This document shows, piece after piece, positions 34,971 through 46,935 of a stretch of DNA of 64,000 nucleotides (within the stretch, counting starts at the first letter, position 1; each line of letters begins with the position of its first letter). Source of the DNA: Malus domestica (lineage: Eukaryota > Streptophyta > Magnoliopsida > Rosales > Rosaceae); the NCBI RefSeq assembly GCF_042453785.1, contig NC_091662.1:563001-627000 (forward strand). Reading direction: 5' to 3'. The notes beneath the pieces were generated by a model that worked only from the letters and a program-made list of their open reading frames with translations, was not told where the DNA came from and did not search any database. Both the position numbers and the translations under genes were made by a program.

Positions 34971-36035
34971 TCCGACTTGGACCGAACCAAAGAATCCTAT
35001 CCTCATTACAACTCTTGATGGGCCCAACCATTATTCCGCCAACAAAACCAATTTCTTAGCATACAAATATCCCATCCTATTCGAAAATATTTTATTTTTC
35101 TTTGGCTGAACAAAAATTTTTAAATACTTAAATATCTTTTGCAATATAATTTGAAAAAAAAATTGTTATTCAATCTGATTTCAAAAGACATTGAAATAAA
35201 AACCTTGTTTAGTAATCAATTCCGACATAACTTTCACAATGAATTCGAACATGTTAAAGAAACGGAGAACCGTTGTAAGTTAAACACAAATTTGACGAGT
35301 ATATTTCACCATCATCCTGTATTCCATTCCTATATCAAGATTAGGATTCTCTTCCGTCCAAATCTTCCCCCTCCAGTCCCCTCCTTTTTCACTTTGTCTT
35401 TTTCTTTTTCTCTGCTATAAATAAGTCAACACCAGATATTAACGTGACTTAATCGTAATTGTACAAATATGAGAGGACTGGAGGGGAGGGAAACCAATGG
35501 AAGAGTTGTGCAAAAATGTGTAAAATGAAGGTCAACATATAATCATATGGCTCGCATGCAATGTGATGTACCTTGTTAGTCACAGTGACATTTTATCATA
35601 AAACGAGACATCACAGTAATTGTATACACGTGTCATGTAAGTTGTTATTATCGAGAAAGAGAAAATAGTGACATAAAGTTGAAGATGATGAATGAAGATA
35701 ATCATGCTATTATGTGGGGGTTACAGATAATCTTCAGCTTCATCAATTAATAGTGAAGCAAGATTATACTTTGAACCTTTTGATTAATTCTAGTGATACG
35801 GATTATATCTGTAATTAAGTATGTCCCAAAAGCCCCAAGGCAATCATGCTTGATTGCTAAAAAATCTAAACTGAATTAATTACTTACAGAATTCAAATGA
35901 TAACATCACATTTCCTTTCGATTTCGAAGATTATATCAATCATGAATATTATTGTGATTTATCAAAATATTATTTTGCAAGTTATGGTAATCACTAGTTA
36001 GTCCCTAAAAGCAAGAAAAAACATTCCGCCTATGA

Positions 36036-36198
36036 AAAATGCTAAGGAAACTCTTTCTAAGGATGAAATTTTTCGTGGACTCTATGACACATCACAGTAT
36101 GACGTTGATTACTGTGTTAACATTATAAAACATTGTGTCAAAAGCATGAGGTGGGTGACAGAGAGTTCGAGTTCGATTTTGAGAGTCTCCTTAGTATT
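36036..36198. repeat. MITE candidate with TGCTAAGGARACTC ends
   Basis: About 160 bp between tgctaaggaaactctt and its inverted partner gagagtctccttagta (about 12 of 16 positions). A related single end (gagagtccttagtatttc) lies near 30795. Class unknown. Confidence 0.5.
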
Positions 36199-36847
36199 TA
36201 TCTCCACGTATTTATTTGGTGTCCTGTCTACTGTGGGGGAGGACCACTTAGTTATATTTGATGCTGCATCTTCATGTGGAGTGATTGTGAGGACCATTTC
36301 CCTTGCTGAGAAAGGGGAAGAGGCACACATGTAGAAGAATGGTCCATACACATACAAACCCTATAAAAGATCCATATACTTACCCTCATCCCGTTTTCGG
36401 AAATACTTTTTAAAAAAACACTTCTGCCCAAAAGCATTTTTTAGTAGAAGCACATCAGTATTTTAACTTCTTTAAAAGCAATTATAAAAATGTTTTTAGT
36501 AGAAGCACTTCTAAACAAGCCATAATATATGAAAATTAAGTGCTTAATGGATGGTTAATCTTGGACCACCTCGTTAAATAATTGAAATGGGTCGCATGCT
36601 TTGCATTTTATAATTCGAAGTGGTGCAGGAATTTTTCGCATGCGTGCATGTTGCAAATAGAGAGGTTGATTATCTGCAGATTGTGCACTAATAATGCAGT
36701 CAAGGAAAGATTAATTGAGTACTTTTTCTAATTCCTCCTCTAATTATCTTCTGTATTAATTAGTCTTTGATAATTAAGCTGCAGTCTGCAGAGCACTTTT
36801 GTTCTGCGCATGGTAAAAGATAGATACGAAAGCATGCATAAACTATT

Positions 36848-36960
36848 GATATTTTGCAGAAGCATGCCCAAGTTGCTACATCTTCTTGTTACTTATGATG
36901 ACCATTGATATTTTGCAGAAACATGCCCAAGTTGCCACATCTTCTTGTTACTTTTGATTG
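36848..36960. repeat. Imperfect tandem duplication, about 58 bp unit
   Basis: The phrase ttgatattttgcagaagcat, then gcccaagttgctacatcttc and ttgttact, occurs twice in a row (about 36846-36897 and 36904-36956) with few differences. No coding or structural role is apparent. Confidence 0.8.
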
Positions 36961-37843
36961 TTGGCAACTTGACATGCATGTTACTTCGTGTCAAAGTTTC
37001 AGATTCACTGCTAACCAAACATCAATAGTTTTTGACGTAATCACTCGTGTAATCCAAATAGGTGCGACATTTTTATAAAAAATCACGATACAATTAATAG
37101 TATAATAATTTAATATAGGAGGGATTTAACTTCATGAAATTTCAAATGTGAGACATGTTTCATCAAGAAATAGAACTGACTGATCCTAAGGCAAAGGGTC
37201 AAGAAACTCAACATCACTATTCTTGAACAACTTGGAGTCGGGCCTTCTTCTTGCACCATTATGGATACAAAAATAATGGGAAAAATTAAATTAAATTGTT
37301 AATTGTTCCTATCGAAAAATAGAATTGACTATGGATTCGAGCCATAGCAAATGGTTTTAGAAAACCGTATGATGTTTCCGATCTAAATAAAGTAGGTTTT
37401 ACATGAAGAGGATTTGGCTAAGCATGTTCTAAACACTTCCAATTCTTCCTAGTCCGAAGCATCTGTTTGTAAATAATGAGTGCATTTTTTACATTGCCCC
37501 TTTAATAAGTGTAGTTTAATCTATTTACTATACGGATCTCAAAATTTAAACTCGTTTAACGGCAAAATCAACGTGGTGACCAAGTTACCAACAATATTAG
37601 GCCTATATGTTAATTTTCAATTATGCAGGAAGCTCTCAGAGGACAATATTTCTGCTGCATCATGTATAGAATAAGGATGCCAGACTCTACACATTAAGTT
37701 GCAGTTTGGCACCAACGAAAAGTACGCGATTTTGTATATGTACATCCCGTGTTAGGAATCACGTGTGTTTTTAATGTCTCCGGCCACATATACATAAATA
37801 CACAGCCACTCATTTTGTACATTTTGCTTCCGGTGGAACCATC

Positions 37844-38533
37844 TGTTGGATTTTTGGATTGTCGGGCTCGCTCCACTCTAGCAACACCGATATTATCCCC
37901 AACTTTATCATCCGCTCAATCTGTCAGGTGTGAGGTTTTACACAAAAAAACCTCAGTATTAGTTAGGGTAGGGTAATTCTATTTAAACTCATTGGGTTTC
38001 TTTGAACCTACCGATGTGGGACATTTAACACTCCCCCTCACGTGTAACCTCATTTAGTGGTTCACACGTGGAGATCCATACATCAGTACACTCCGCCTCA
38101 CGTGTAACCTCATTTATTGGTTCACACGTGGAGATCCACACATCGGTAATTAAAACTCAGAGGTCGGCTCCAATGGAGTTCAAACTTGTTTTCAATCTTT
38201 TTCAGGAAGTGTCTTTTTCGGAACTTAGAGGCCGACTCTATGTTAAGAGTCCAAGCTCATTTCCAAGCCCTTCCTGTTGACAAGCCTTTAGGTCAACAAG
38301 GCTTTAGCTTGCACGGGCGGCGGGCCCGAACCTTGACTCTGATACCATGTTGGATTTTTGGATCACCGGACCCACCCCACTCTAACGATACCGTTACTAT
38401 TCTCAACTTTACCACCTACCCAATCCTTCAGGTGTAAGATTTTACCATAAAAGGCCTCGGTATTGGTTTGAGTAGGGTAATTATATTTAAACCCATTGGA
38501 TTTCTTTGAACCACCGATGGGGGACATTTAACA
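37844..38533 (-). mobile_element. Whole TRIM retrotransposon (terminal-repeat in miniature)
   Basis: 690 bp with two direct terminal repeats of about 185 bp (37844-38030 and 38349-38533), each TGTTAAATG...CCAACA when read on the minus strand. It is flanked by an exact 5 bp duplication, ccatc (37839-37843 and 38534-38538). Just inside the 5' LTR (minus-strand sense, so the right one) is TGGTATCAGAGTC, a perfect initiator-Met tRNA primer site. Before the 3' LTR is the purine tract GAGGGGGAG. The interior holds two copies of a roughly 60 bp unit (cctcacgtgtaacctcattta). No protein coding, as usual for TRIMs. The LTRs differ at many positions, so the insertion is old although structurally whole. 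Confidence 0.9.
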
Positions 38534-38538
38534 CCATC

Positions 38539-39141
38539 GATGGCCGACGGTGCAAAAGGTGGTCCAGGACATTACTGCAAATGCCAGAGCTAGCTAGTTC
38601 TCGAGGCTCTTATGTGAGTCTGACTCACCACCACTAGGTCCCCTACCGCTCCACATGCATCGTATGCATAGGACACTATCTGACAGATAATTTAGCATAT
38701 CAGAACGGGCAAAGGAATGAACTTACCATCAATGCCCGAGGCAGACAAGCGAAACAGCAAAACATGAATCCTAACTACGAACAAAAGATTTCATATCGAA
38801 CTAGTTTTGCTTTAGACAAGAAAGAAGGCTTCTCAAAGAACTAAATTGATAACAAGTTCATGAAATTCTGAGAAAGATACTGCAATATGTGGTCAAATCA
38901 AACTCCTTTGTATATATAAATCAAACTTTCATTTCATGCCACCAACAATAAGAAACAAAAAGGAAAGAGCGAGCAAGCGACATAAAAAATTCCGAACAGA
39001 ATTTCCAGGGCTGCTGTACAATCATGGAGGCAAAACAGAACCGATCATATGGGGCAACAAGAACAAATTAATAATTAGGAAAACAAAAGCTAAACCCGAA
39101 ACTCCCACATTTTCCTTTTTTTTTTCAGCTCAATTTGTTCT
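38539..39141. other. Spacer and 3' UTR of the receptor kinase gene
   Basis: About 600 bp between the TRIM and the kinase stop codon. The part nearest 39141 should be the kinase 3' UTR. Nothing else recognised. Confidence 0.45.
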
Positions 39142-41727
39142 TCATCTGTTACCTGTTTGCTCGATATCTTTAAGAAGTCCGACTATCTGATGCATGCTTG
39201 GTCGTTTTGAGGGAAGGTCAGCTGTGCACAGATATCCAATCTTCAGGGCCTCCTCCATTTGGTCATCTGGTCCTGTGTCACGAACTTTTGGATCAATAGC
39301 GCTCGTCCCTTTGTTCTTCCTAATCAGTCCTCTAACCCAGCTCACCAAGGTTGCATCTTTCTCCTCGGGATAGTCATCGCCAAATGGCTTCTTGGAAGTA
39401 ATCAGCTCAAAAAGAACAACTCCAAAGCAATACACATCAGATTTTGGCGTTGGAGAATCATACTCGGACTGAGAAAACTCTGGCGGCATGTAGCCAGGTG
39501 ACCCTCGAGAGATCTCCTCATCCATACCGCTGCCAAATATCTTTGCCAGTCCAAAATCAGATAATCTTGGCTCTAAGTTATAGTCCAGATAAACACTACT
39601 AGCTTTAACATCTCTATGAATAATTGGAGGAGAGCAACCGTGGTGTAGAAATGCCAGTGCTCTGGCAGTGCCAAGTGCAATCTTGTGACGGAACCCCCAT
39701 GATGTTAACAACCCTTCAGAGCCAACATTTTGAATGCCATTGTTATTGTCTTCTTCCCAGGTATCTGTGCTCCAATCCTCTGTTGTTTGCAGTACCCCAA
39801 GCGGCAAGTCATGTAGCAAATTCTGTATATTCCCATTCTCCATGTAGTCATAGATAGCAATCCTTTGGTCCCCAGCTAAACAATATCCCGTCAATGGAGC
39901 AAGATTAGGGTGTTTGATTCGTCCGAGATACTCAAACTCTCTTGCAGCTTCCTGGTCTGTCAGTGTAGAACCGTGGACCAAAACTTTCACCGCTACATGA
40001 ATTCCACCCGGTAGAAATCCTCTATAAACAGGCCCGAATTTCCCTTCAGCCAAAAGGGTTCCTCGATCAAAGTTCGAAGTTGCAGATAAGAGATCTGCGA
40101 ATGTGAAATTCAGCAATGGCTTCTCGAAAATCACTACAGGTACTGAATTTGCTTGCTTAACATCTGCAACCCATGTTGTTGAATCAGTGTGGAAGGAAAA
40201 GGGGCCTGATACGCTTTGCTCTTCCTTGTGCGAGGTTTGTTTTACCTCCCACCTTCTGGTTTTCCTTCTGCAACAAACTGCTAGAAACAGCAGACCAGCT
40301 AGCAAGAATACCATTGAGAAGGTCAAAACCAAGGCAAGCTTTAGTACCTTGTGCTCCTTAGCCTTATTAGCTCGTGCTCCAAAAGGGCCCGGGTTTGCTG
40401 CAATGGGGCAGCTGTTTGTTGAACCAAAGAAAGATGCTTGAAGGGTTGCATTGGAAATTCCAGAAGTACATAGTGTCAAGTTATTGTAAGAGAAGTTGAA
40501 GCTCTCCATCCAAGGGAGTTTCTCCAAGAGAGACACAGGGATTTCTCCGCTCAAATTGTTGTGAGAAACATCGAAAACTTGGAGATTTCTCAAATTAAGC
40601 AATGGGATTTTGCCTATAAGATGGTTTTCAGAAAGATCAAGTGTGTTCAAGTTACTCAGCCGAGAAATTTCAGCAGGAATGCGACTGGTAAGACTAGATT
40701 TCGACAAGTTAAGGTACTCCAAACCAGAAAAAGTTTCCACACTTCTCGGGAATTCTTGCCTAGTAAATCTATTGTGTGCTAGATTAAGGTGTTTGAGATT
40801 CTGGGATTGATTCCAATGATGTAAAATTTCTCCATTAAGCTGATTTTCGGACAAATCTAAATAAACCAAACGAGACCAATTGTAACTAGCATTGAATTGT
40901 ACCTTCGAAATGTGGCCTTCAAACCGGTTCCTGCTAAGGTCAGCCACCTCCAACAGCTCCTTAAACACTCCCATCACTGAACCCTGAAACACATTCCCTG
41001 AAATGTTCAGAGTAGTAATGGAATTCATCTCCGAAAAATCGGAGCCCCGGCCATGAATCCCATTCCCAGCAAGGTTCAATACTTGCAGCTTAGGCAATGC
41101 AGCACCAAAACCAGCTGGAAGAGAACCGTTTAACCGATTCGACGAAAGGTCAATCCAAACCAAAGATTGACAGCTCAGAATTCCTGATGGGATGCTCTTC
41201 TCAAACGAATTTCCATTGAGCTTAAGAACTCGCAGGCTGGCAAGTGAGCTTATACCAGCAGGAATCTCCCCAGAGAAATTATTGCTGGAAACGTCGAGGG
41301 TTTCGAGCAGACCGAAGTTGCCAATGTTGTTCGGCAACGACCCGGAAATCTGGTTGTTGGAGAGAATAAGGTGCTTGAGAGAACTTATGCTCCACAAATC
41401 CGAAGGAAGACCGGTGATTTTGTTGCGGCTGAGGTTCAAAGTTTGAAGCTTTGTGAGCTTTCCGATGGTGGTGTCGGGAACCGGACCGGAGAGCTCCAAC
41501 CCGGAAGCCTCAAAGCCGATAACATCGTTGGATTCACAAGAAACTCCTTTCCATGAACAAACAGGTGCAGAGAAGTCGTAGAGACTGGAAGAAGAAGATG
41601 AAGAAAACGAACCCATTTTTTTCAAAAACTCAGAGACAAAGAACCCATCTGTATTGGGTTGTTGGGAAGCCAATGGATTCAGGAACAGTGAAAAAACCAG
41701 TAGAGAAGCAAAGAAATGAACACCCAT
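39142..41727 (-). CDS. LRR receptor-like protein kinase, At2g24230-like
   Basis: Plasma-membrane receptor-like kinase of unknown ligand, 861 residues in one exon. The ATG at 41727 opens a signal peptide ([20 protein letters not shown]). A Cys-containing cap (CSWKGVSC) comes next, then about a dozen leucine-rich repeats to roughly residue 420 ([30 protein letters not shown]). A transmembrane helix lies near residues 455-480 ([20 protein letters not shown]), followed by basic CCRRKTRRW. The kinase domain runs from about residue 545 to 855: glycine loop [10 protein letters not shown], catalytic-Lys stretch [36 protein letters not shown]. In the catalytic loop the usual Asn after HRDVKAS is Ser; I recall the Arabidopsis relative having the same change. 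Kinase activity may therefore be reduced. Confidence 0.95.
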   Translation of the reverse strand: MGVHFFASLLVFSLFLNPLASQQPNTDGFFVSEFLKKMGSFSSSSSSSLYDFSAPVCSWKGVSCESNDVIGFEASGLELSGPVPDTTIGKLTKLQTLNLSRNKITGLPSDLWSISSLKHLILSNNQISGSLPNNIGNFGLLETLDVSSNNFSGEIPAGISSLASLRVLKLNGNSFEKSIPSGILSCQSLVWIDLSSNRLNGSLPAGFGAALPKLQVLNLAGNGIHGRGSDFSEMNSITTLNISGNVFQGSVMGVFKELLEVADLSRNRFEGHISKVQFNASYNWSRLVYLDLSENQLNGEILHHWNQSQNLKHLNLAHNRFTRQEFPRSVETFSGLEYLNLSKSSLTSRIPAEISRLSNLNTLDLSENHLIGKIPLLNLRNLQVFDVSHNNLSGEIPVSLLEKLPWMESFNFSYNNLTLCTSGISNATLQASFFGSTNSCPIAANPGPFGARANKAKEHKVLKLALVLTFSMVFLLAGLLFLAVCCRRKTRRWEVKQTSHKEEQSVSGPFSFHTDSTTWVADVKQANSVPVVIFEKPLLNFTFADLLSATSNFDRGTLLAEGKFGPVYRGFLPGGIHVAVKVLVHGSTLTDQEAAREFEYLGRIKHPNLAPLTGYCLAGDQRIAIYDYMENGNIQNLLHDLPLGVLQTTEDWSTDTWEEDNNNGIQNVGSEGLLTSWGFRHKIALGTARALAFLHHGCSPPIIHRDVKASSVYLDYNLEPRLSDFGLAKIFGSGMDEEISRGSPGYMPPEFSQSEYDSPTPKSDVYCFGVVLFELITSKKPFGDDYPEEKDATLVSWVRGLIRKNKGTSAIDPKVRDTGPDDQMEEALKIGYLCTADLPSKRPSMHQIVGLLKDIEQTGNR

Positions 41728-42406
41728 TGGGAAAATAGTGCAGCAGAGAAAAGGGTGTGAGAAAGTTTAAACCTTTCTTTCTCTATCACTTTCTCTCACT
41801 AGAACTTCAGAAGCAGCATTGCAGTAGCATAAATGGTTCTGGTCCCATTTCAGAAGTAATTGCTTGGGGACTCTGCAGCCCCATTAAATCCAACGCACAG
41901 TGTAAAGTGGGTTATCGTTTTTGGAGAAGAGAAGGCTGTTAGGCTAAAACTCCCCCCAAAAACAAGAATTTACATGCAGGACTTTATTGGGTTGGTGGTC
42001 CTTGTTATCCTCCCTAAGAAAAACCCAAAAAAAAGCTCTGGGAAAATAAGCCAATGGTTGAAACAGTTCATGCAAATAACAAACTTATTGCGTTCTCAAA
42101 GAGCTAAGGGTTTTCTGGGGTTTTGACCTTTGAGAGTGGGGGAATGTGAGCTCACCTTTTGGTGGTTTTGCAGGTCCACGACCATGAAATCCTGCAGAAA
42201 CAAACAACAAAAGAAGAGGAAGCAATTTTCTCTCTGTGTGAGGAGAAGGAGAAGGAGGAGAAGGCTCTAGTTTTTGCTGCATATATATTTTTTATAACAA
42301 AAAAACAAGACTGTCATGTGTTTTTAAATGAAATGAAAACAAGGAGACTGTGAGGACTGAGGGGGGAGAGAGAGAGGGAGGGAGGGTATATTGGGAAAGA
42401 AGTAGA
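41728..42406. other. Promoter and 5' leader of the receptor kinase gene
   Basis: Upstream flank of the minus-strand kinase gene. It includes pyrimidine/purine-rich stretches (for example aggaagcaattttctctctg near 42220-42260 and a GA-rich block at 42360-42390), typical of plant leaders. No separate gene seen. Confidence 0.45.
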
Positions 42407-42613
42407 GGACAAGGATTGTCTGCCCTCCCATTTTTTATGTTCTCTCGTGCCCTCCTGTTTTGTGTGGTCACAGTTAAACCACGTCAACATTTTATATTGT
42501 TTTTTATAGAGATAATAAGACAAAAATAAATAGTAATATAAAATGTTGAGTGGCTTAACCGTGACCACATAAACAGAAGGGCACGAAAGGAGGGAGGCAG
42601 ACAATCCTTGTCC
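42407..42613. mobile_element. MITE with long inverted repeats (about 85-90 bp arms)
   Basis: 207 bp almost entirely made of two inverted arms: ggacaaggattgtctgccct on the left and its complement on the right, continuing through gtgccctcctgtttt, gtggtcacagttaa and acattttatatt. The loop is only about 25-35 bp. No clear target duplication. A transcript would fold into a near-perfect hairpin. Probably Mutator- or hAT-derived. Confidence 0.8.
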
Positions 42614-45426
42614 GGAAGAAGAACGGGTAGACAGAAGTTGAGCTTCATAAATGAGAAAGGCTTAATGGAGGGAAGTAAGTGTCTTCCATTTGGGTTGGTG
42701 GGAATTTAGTGATGTTCTTCATGGAGTGTTGTTTTCTGACCACTAGATTCTTCTTCTCTAATTGGAAGTAGGTTGATTTCTTTATCTGATTCAAGTCCAA
42801 TTGGAAATTGCCAATTTTGCCATTCAAAATGCTAATCACCATCTTTCAATGGTGTTTTGATTAGAATACTGCCAATTAATAGTGTGTTCCTATGTATTAT
42901 GTAATAACAATTGGTTTTACGTCTAAAAATTTGAGTAGGGATGTCTGACCACATTATTTGTAAAACACTTCTTATAAATATATGAACACGTATATATTGT
43001 CTCATTCATTTTTATGCTAATTTTACCTAATATAAGAATTAGCCTAATCGGAAAGCCATATCAAAATATCTATCATATTGACGTTATTTTTTATTTTCAA
43101 AAGTATCAACCTTTAGAAAACAAAATTTCTAGTTTTGTTTTAGCAAAAGAGAAATTATGACCTTCTCCTCAACTTTTCGTAAAGCATGATGGCCAATCAA
43201 TTCCTACATTCATTTCTTTTGCTATTTAAATGTACCAATTTTCACTTTAAATACTTAAATATGAACTCATGATATGCCCTTAACAATGTTATAAGTTGAT
43301 CACATGAAGGGAAGTATTACAATCAAGCAAGACCGGTTATGAGTTTTCAAATATCCGGGATAAAATTTCAAATGGTGTTCTTTGTAGATTGATTAATAAA
43401 TATTATAATGGATTGAAAAGCAAACTCATACTTATGGAGCCATGCGTTGAGCACATAGCGAACTATTCTTTTGTCTTTTACTAAAGAATATCGGGTGTTC
43501 ATCGCTTTAAGTGACATACGTCTATTTTTGGAGGGGATCACCTCTGTGGGTATCCCTATAAAAAATTAAAAAAAAAAAAGAAAAGAAAAAGCAAACTCAT
43601 ACATACTAAATGCAACAAATACCACTAAACACTTTGATAATGAATCAAATTGTTTACTATTTATACAAATATAACATAAGTTCATATAAAGTACCTTAAT
43701 ATTTTTGGCGCCTGATTTTTTTTGGGCCTGGGACAATCATCATGCCCACACTGTTTCAGGGCCAGCCCTGCAATCAAAACAAGTTCATGGTTCTCATTTT
43801 GGTAAATTATAAAGTTTGCAACATTATATTTGCTAAATTAGGAAGTAAAGTAATGTGATGGGGCATATATTTCAATGGATTAGCTAGAAATGTTTGGTGT
43901 GAGGTACCCTTTTGTTGACTTGTACATTTCAAAAAGGTTCTCCCAATGGATTATGAGTCCCACCCATTTGCTTAAACAAGTGATATACCCCCTCCTAACC
44001 CATGATCACCATTTAAGTATACTTAATGGTGGGTCTAGTCTTCATAGTAAGATTTAAGGGATTATGATTACTCTCGCCTACAATCAATCATCTCGACTGT
44101 TTGTTGAAGAAAAACTTACTTACATTAGCTATTTCACTTTAGTAATATCCCAAAATAATAACGCAACATCATACAACATGTTATTGATCTGAAATATTAT
44201 AACGGCGGAATACCGACATAAGTCTCTCTCATAGCGGGTTAGTCACATGATTAGAATTAAAAAAAAAACATATATATAATATTATATTTCTCCATATCTT
44301 CCATTCCATGTACTCTGCTTTCTTTTGAGGATTTGGTTTGGGGTGTGACTGCATAATGAAAGTTAATAGCACATAATTAATGTTTTCATGCTGATTAAGA
44401 CACCTTCCCCTTAATTAAACTCAAGGCACATGAGGGCCTTGACAAGTTTATACGACGACCCTTGTCCTAGTGGATTAAGAAAACCCCAAATTATTTGTAC
44501 ATGGTAAAGGGTCCTCTTTGTCAAAACCTTAGGCGATATCCGAAACTGTTTTTAGGATGGTTAAAAGCGCTTTCAAATAACTAGAATTGCTTATGATTGT
44601 ATTTGATGGGAATAATCATAAAAAGGTTTGAGATCATATGTAACAAAGAATGTTTTTAGGTTGTATTTGTGTGGATGCATTTCCAATCCGCCTAGATTGC
44701 TTTTTATCATTGTATAGAAAGAGGGAATTGAGCAGAAAGGGAGCACGCCAAGACCCGACAAGAAAGAAAATGGAGGAAGATTGCATCAAGTGGTGATAAT
44801 TTGCACCAATTGAGGGATTAAGGAGAGGAGTAATAAAAAGATCCACCGACCCACACAAGGACTAATGATAACATTTGGTTTCATGACGTTGCCAATTTGC
44901 CAGCTGCAAACTTATTATTCCTGAGACAATTATGAATTTCCTTTTTAGCACTAGCGAATCATACGATAGTGGGCAGGGAAGATTGAAATGTCTGTATGAG
45001 TTTTTTCGGCTTCTAAAAGATTTGACTACATTGACAAAACCACCGACTGATCCCTGTTTCTCAAAAAAAAATAAAAAATAAAAAAATCCAAATCTATATT
45101 AGTGAACACATAACCCCAGCCACTTTTCTGGTTGTTTCCCAGCGAAGCCTCGCGCATGACGTTTAAAGAGTAGGCAAATTTTCGGGTGTAACAGGAGGTA
45201 TTTACCCTCTCTCCAACTTTCGCCAGCTTTCTCATCACGGGAGGAGGATATACCCTGGTTACACGCTAAGAAACTCTCCTAAAAGTTGCACCCATGCAAA
45301 GGATGGATGCGTCGTTAAAATCTTATGATCGTCACTGAAAAATGGAAAAATTAAAATCTGACCGCCTCGACTCCTTAATAGAGGTCATGGGCGAGCAAAT
45401 GAAAAGCGTCTGGGATCGATTGGGAG
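42614..45426. other. Gene-free AT-rich intergenic DNA
   Basis: About 2.8 kb with no supported gene. A fragment resembling a hAT terminus (cagggccagccctg) lies at about 43757-43770 next to an otherwise featureless region. Open frames are short and lack family signals. Confidence 0.45.
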
Positions 45427-46305
45427 TAGGGAAGGGCAAATACCCATCGGTTATGTGTAACTGCGGTTACCTGGCCATTTAAATTTCACAGTTACGGTTA
45501 TGGGTAACCGTTTAGATAAATAAACGATTATGGGTATAATTGTTTACCCGTGAAATTTAAATGGGCGGTTATGGGTATTAACTGCGGTTATAAACGGGTA
45601 ACCGTTTACCTATTTATTTTATATATGTAAAATTAACACAAATTATGTTCCCTATCAGACAAAACTTTGATCAATGCTATTGACTATAGTGCATGATTTA
45701 TGTAGCTAATATAATATAGTTTTCCTTAACCACTTTAAATTTCATGGTCCATTATATATATTATGTTAATACTTTACATTCCGAGTTAAATAACCTAAAA
45801 ATATTGTCTTTTAACAGTTTTCGTAACCCAAAAATGCTTAGCAAATTTTATATTACCTTCATTGTTAACAGTTAAAAATATCGTCTGTAAACTATGATTT
45901 CAATTATTGAAATGATATAAAGACTTAAAAAATTAAAATACGAAAATGTATGATGAATGTATCTATAACGGTGCTTAATTGTTAGAAAAAGAAAATTATG
46001 ACAAATTTTTCTTTTTTAATTTTCAAGTTGTTAAAAAAACACGTAGACGGATGAAAAATGAGTAAATGGTAAAAAAGAAAGGATAAACGGGTTAAAAATG
46101 ATAAATGGGTAAACAGATACTAAACGGTTACAGTTAAATGGGTACACGGTTATGGGTATAGTTAATCATTTATAAACTGTTATGGGTATATGTATAACAG
46201 TTTAAGCAATTACCCAACTGGTAAACGGTTATACGGGTATGAGAATAAACGGTTATGGATAAATAACCGTGGTTACCCGTCCACTATAACCATTGCCCAT
46301 CCCTA
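45427..46305. mobile_element. Non-autonomous hAT element
   Basis: 879 bp with inverted ends TAGGGAAGGGCAA and, mirrored from the right, TAGGGATGGGCAA. It is flanked by an exact 8 bp duplication, attgggag (45419-45426 and 46306-46313). The subterminal zones are full of ggttatgggta/aaacggttac motifs in both orientations, typical transposase-binding arrays of plant hAT MITEs. The middle is AT-rich and encodes no protein. Confidence 0.9.
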
Positions 46306-46313
46306 ATTGGGAG

Positions 46314-46935
46314 ACGTAGAGAGGGTGTCCAAGCCCAGAAATCACAAATACTCCAATGAATAGGTCCCTCTACCATTTTCCTAGGCCTTGCTAGATAAGA
46401 GATTTTTCAGTGTGACCGATCAGTACAATGAATGATGCACCACGTGTCACTATACAAATGATGGAATATGTGTGTTAAAAAGTTAATAACTTAAAAAAAA
46501 AATATTTTCCACCACTTATATAAAAATACGTGATATACTACCTATATTTCGGTCACAATGAAAAATTTCTCATTCCCGACGACCCAACGGGTGGTGAGAC
46601 ACGGGGCTCAAAACGTAAAGCAGCACCTAAAATATCACACCACAATAGAACACAACCATCAAAAGTTCTAGTGATTGATTGTAGGCGACCAAAAATAGAT
46701 ATATAGTAATACAAAAATCTTAATGCATCTCCAAAGGACCGAGCTAATACAATTATCCGTCCATGAGAAATCTCCCAAAGCAGTAAGATACAGTTCGCCT
46801 GCTCAGAGCTCTCTTCCTCTCCACACTCCAAATGCAACACATAAATAATCACCCCTTGTTACAATCTCTCTCAAAAGCTTAAAGAAAACAAAACAGCAGA
46901 CCAACAATCTGTTCGTCGAAATTCGCCTTCTTCCG
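46314..46935. other. Spacer and 3' UTR of the UBP gene
   Basis: Between the hAT element and the UBP stop codon at 46936. The end nearest the stop codon is the UBP 3' UTR. No further feature recognised. Confidence 0.45.

Larger units (their letters stand above)
34916..37843. other. Intergenic AT-rich DNA with small repeats
   Basis: Contains a MITE candidate (36036-36198), part of a hAT-type MITE (about 36390-36530, phrases cacttctgcccaaaagc and agaagcacttctaaac) and a local duplication (36848-36960). No gene with family features was found; the open frame at 36032-36334 is mostly the MITE. Confidence 0.45.

Noticed and set aside
35684-35746. Small hairpin (gatgaatgaagata against its imperfect complement)
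   Set aside because: Arms of about 20 bp with mismatches and no match to a known microRNA; too weak to call.
36261-36285. Sequence resembling part of miR172 (tgatgctgcat)
   Set aside because: Only about half of the 21 nt match and there is no fold-back partner.
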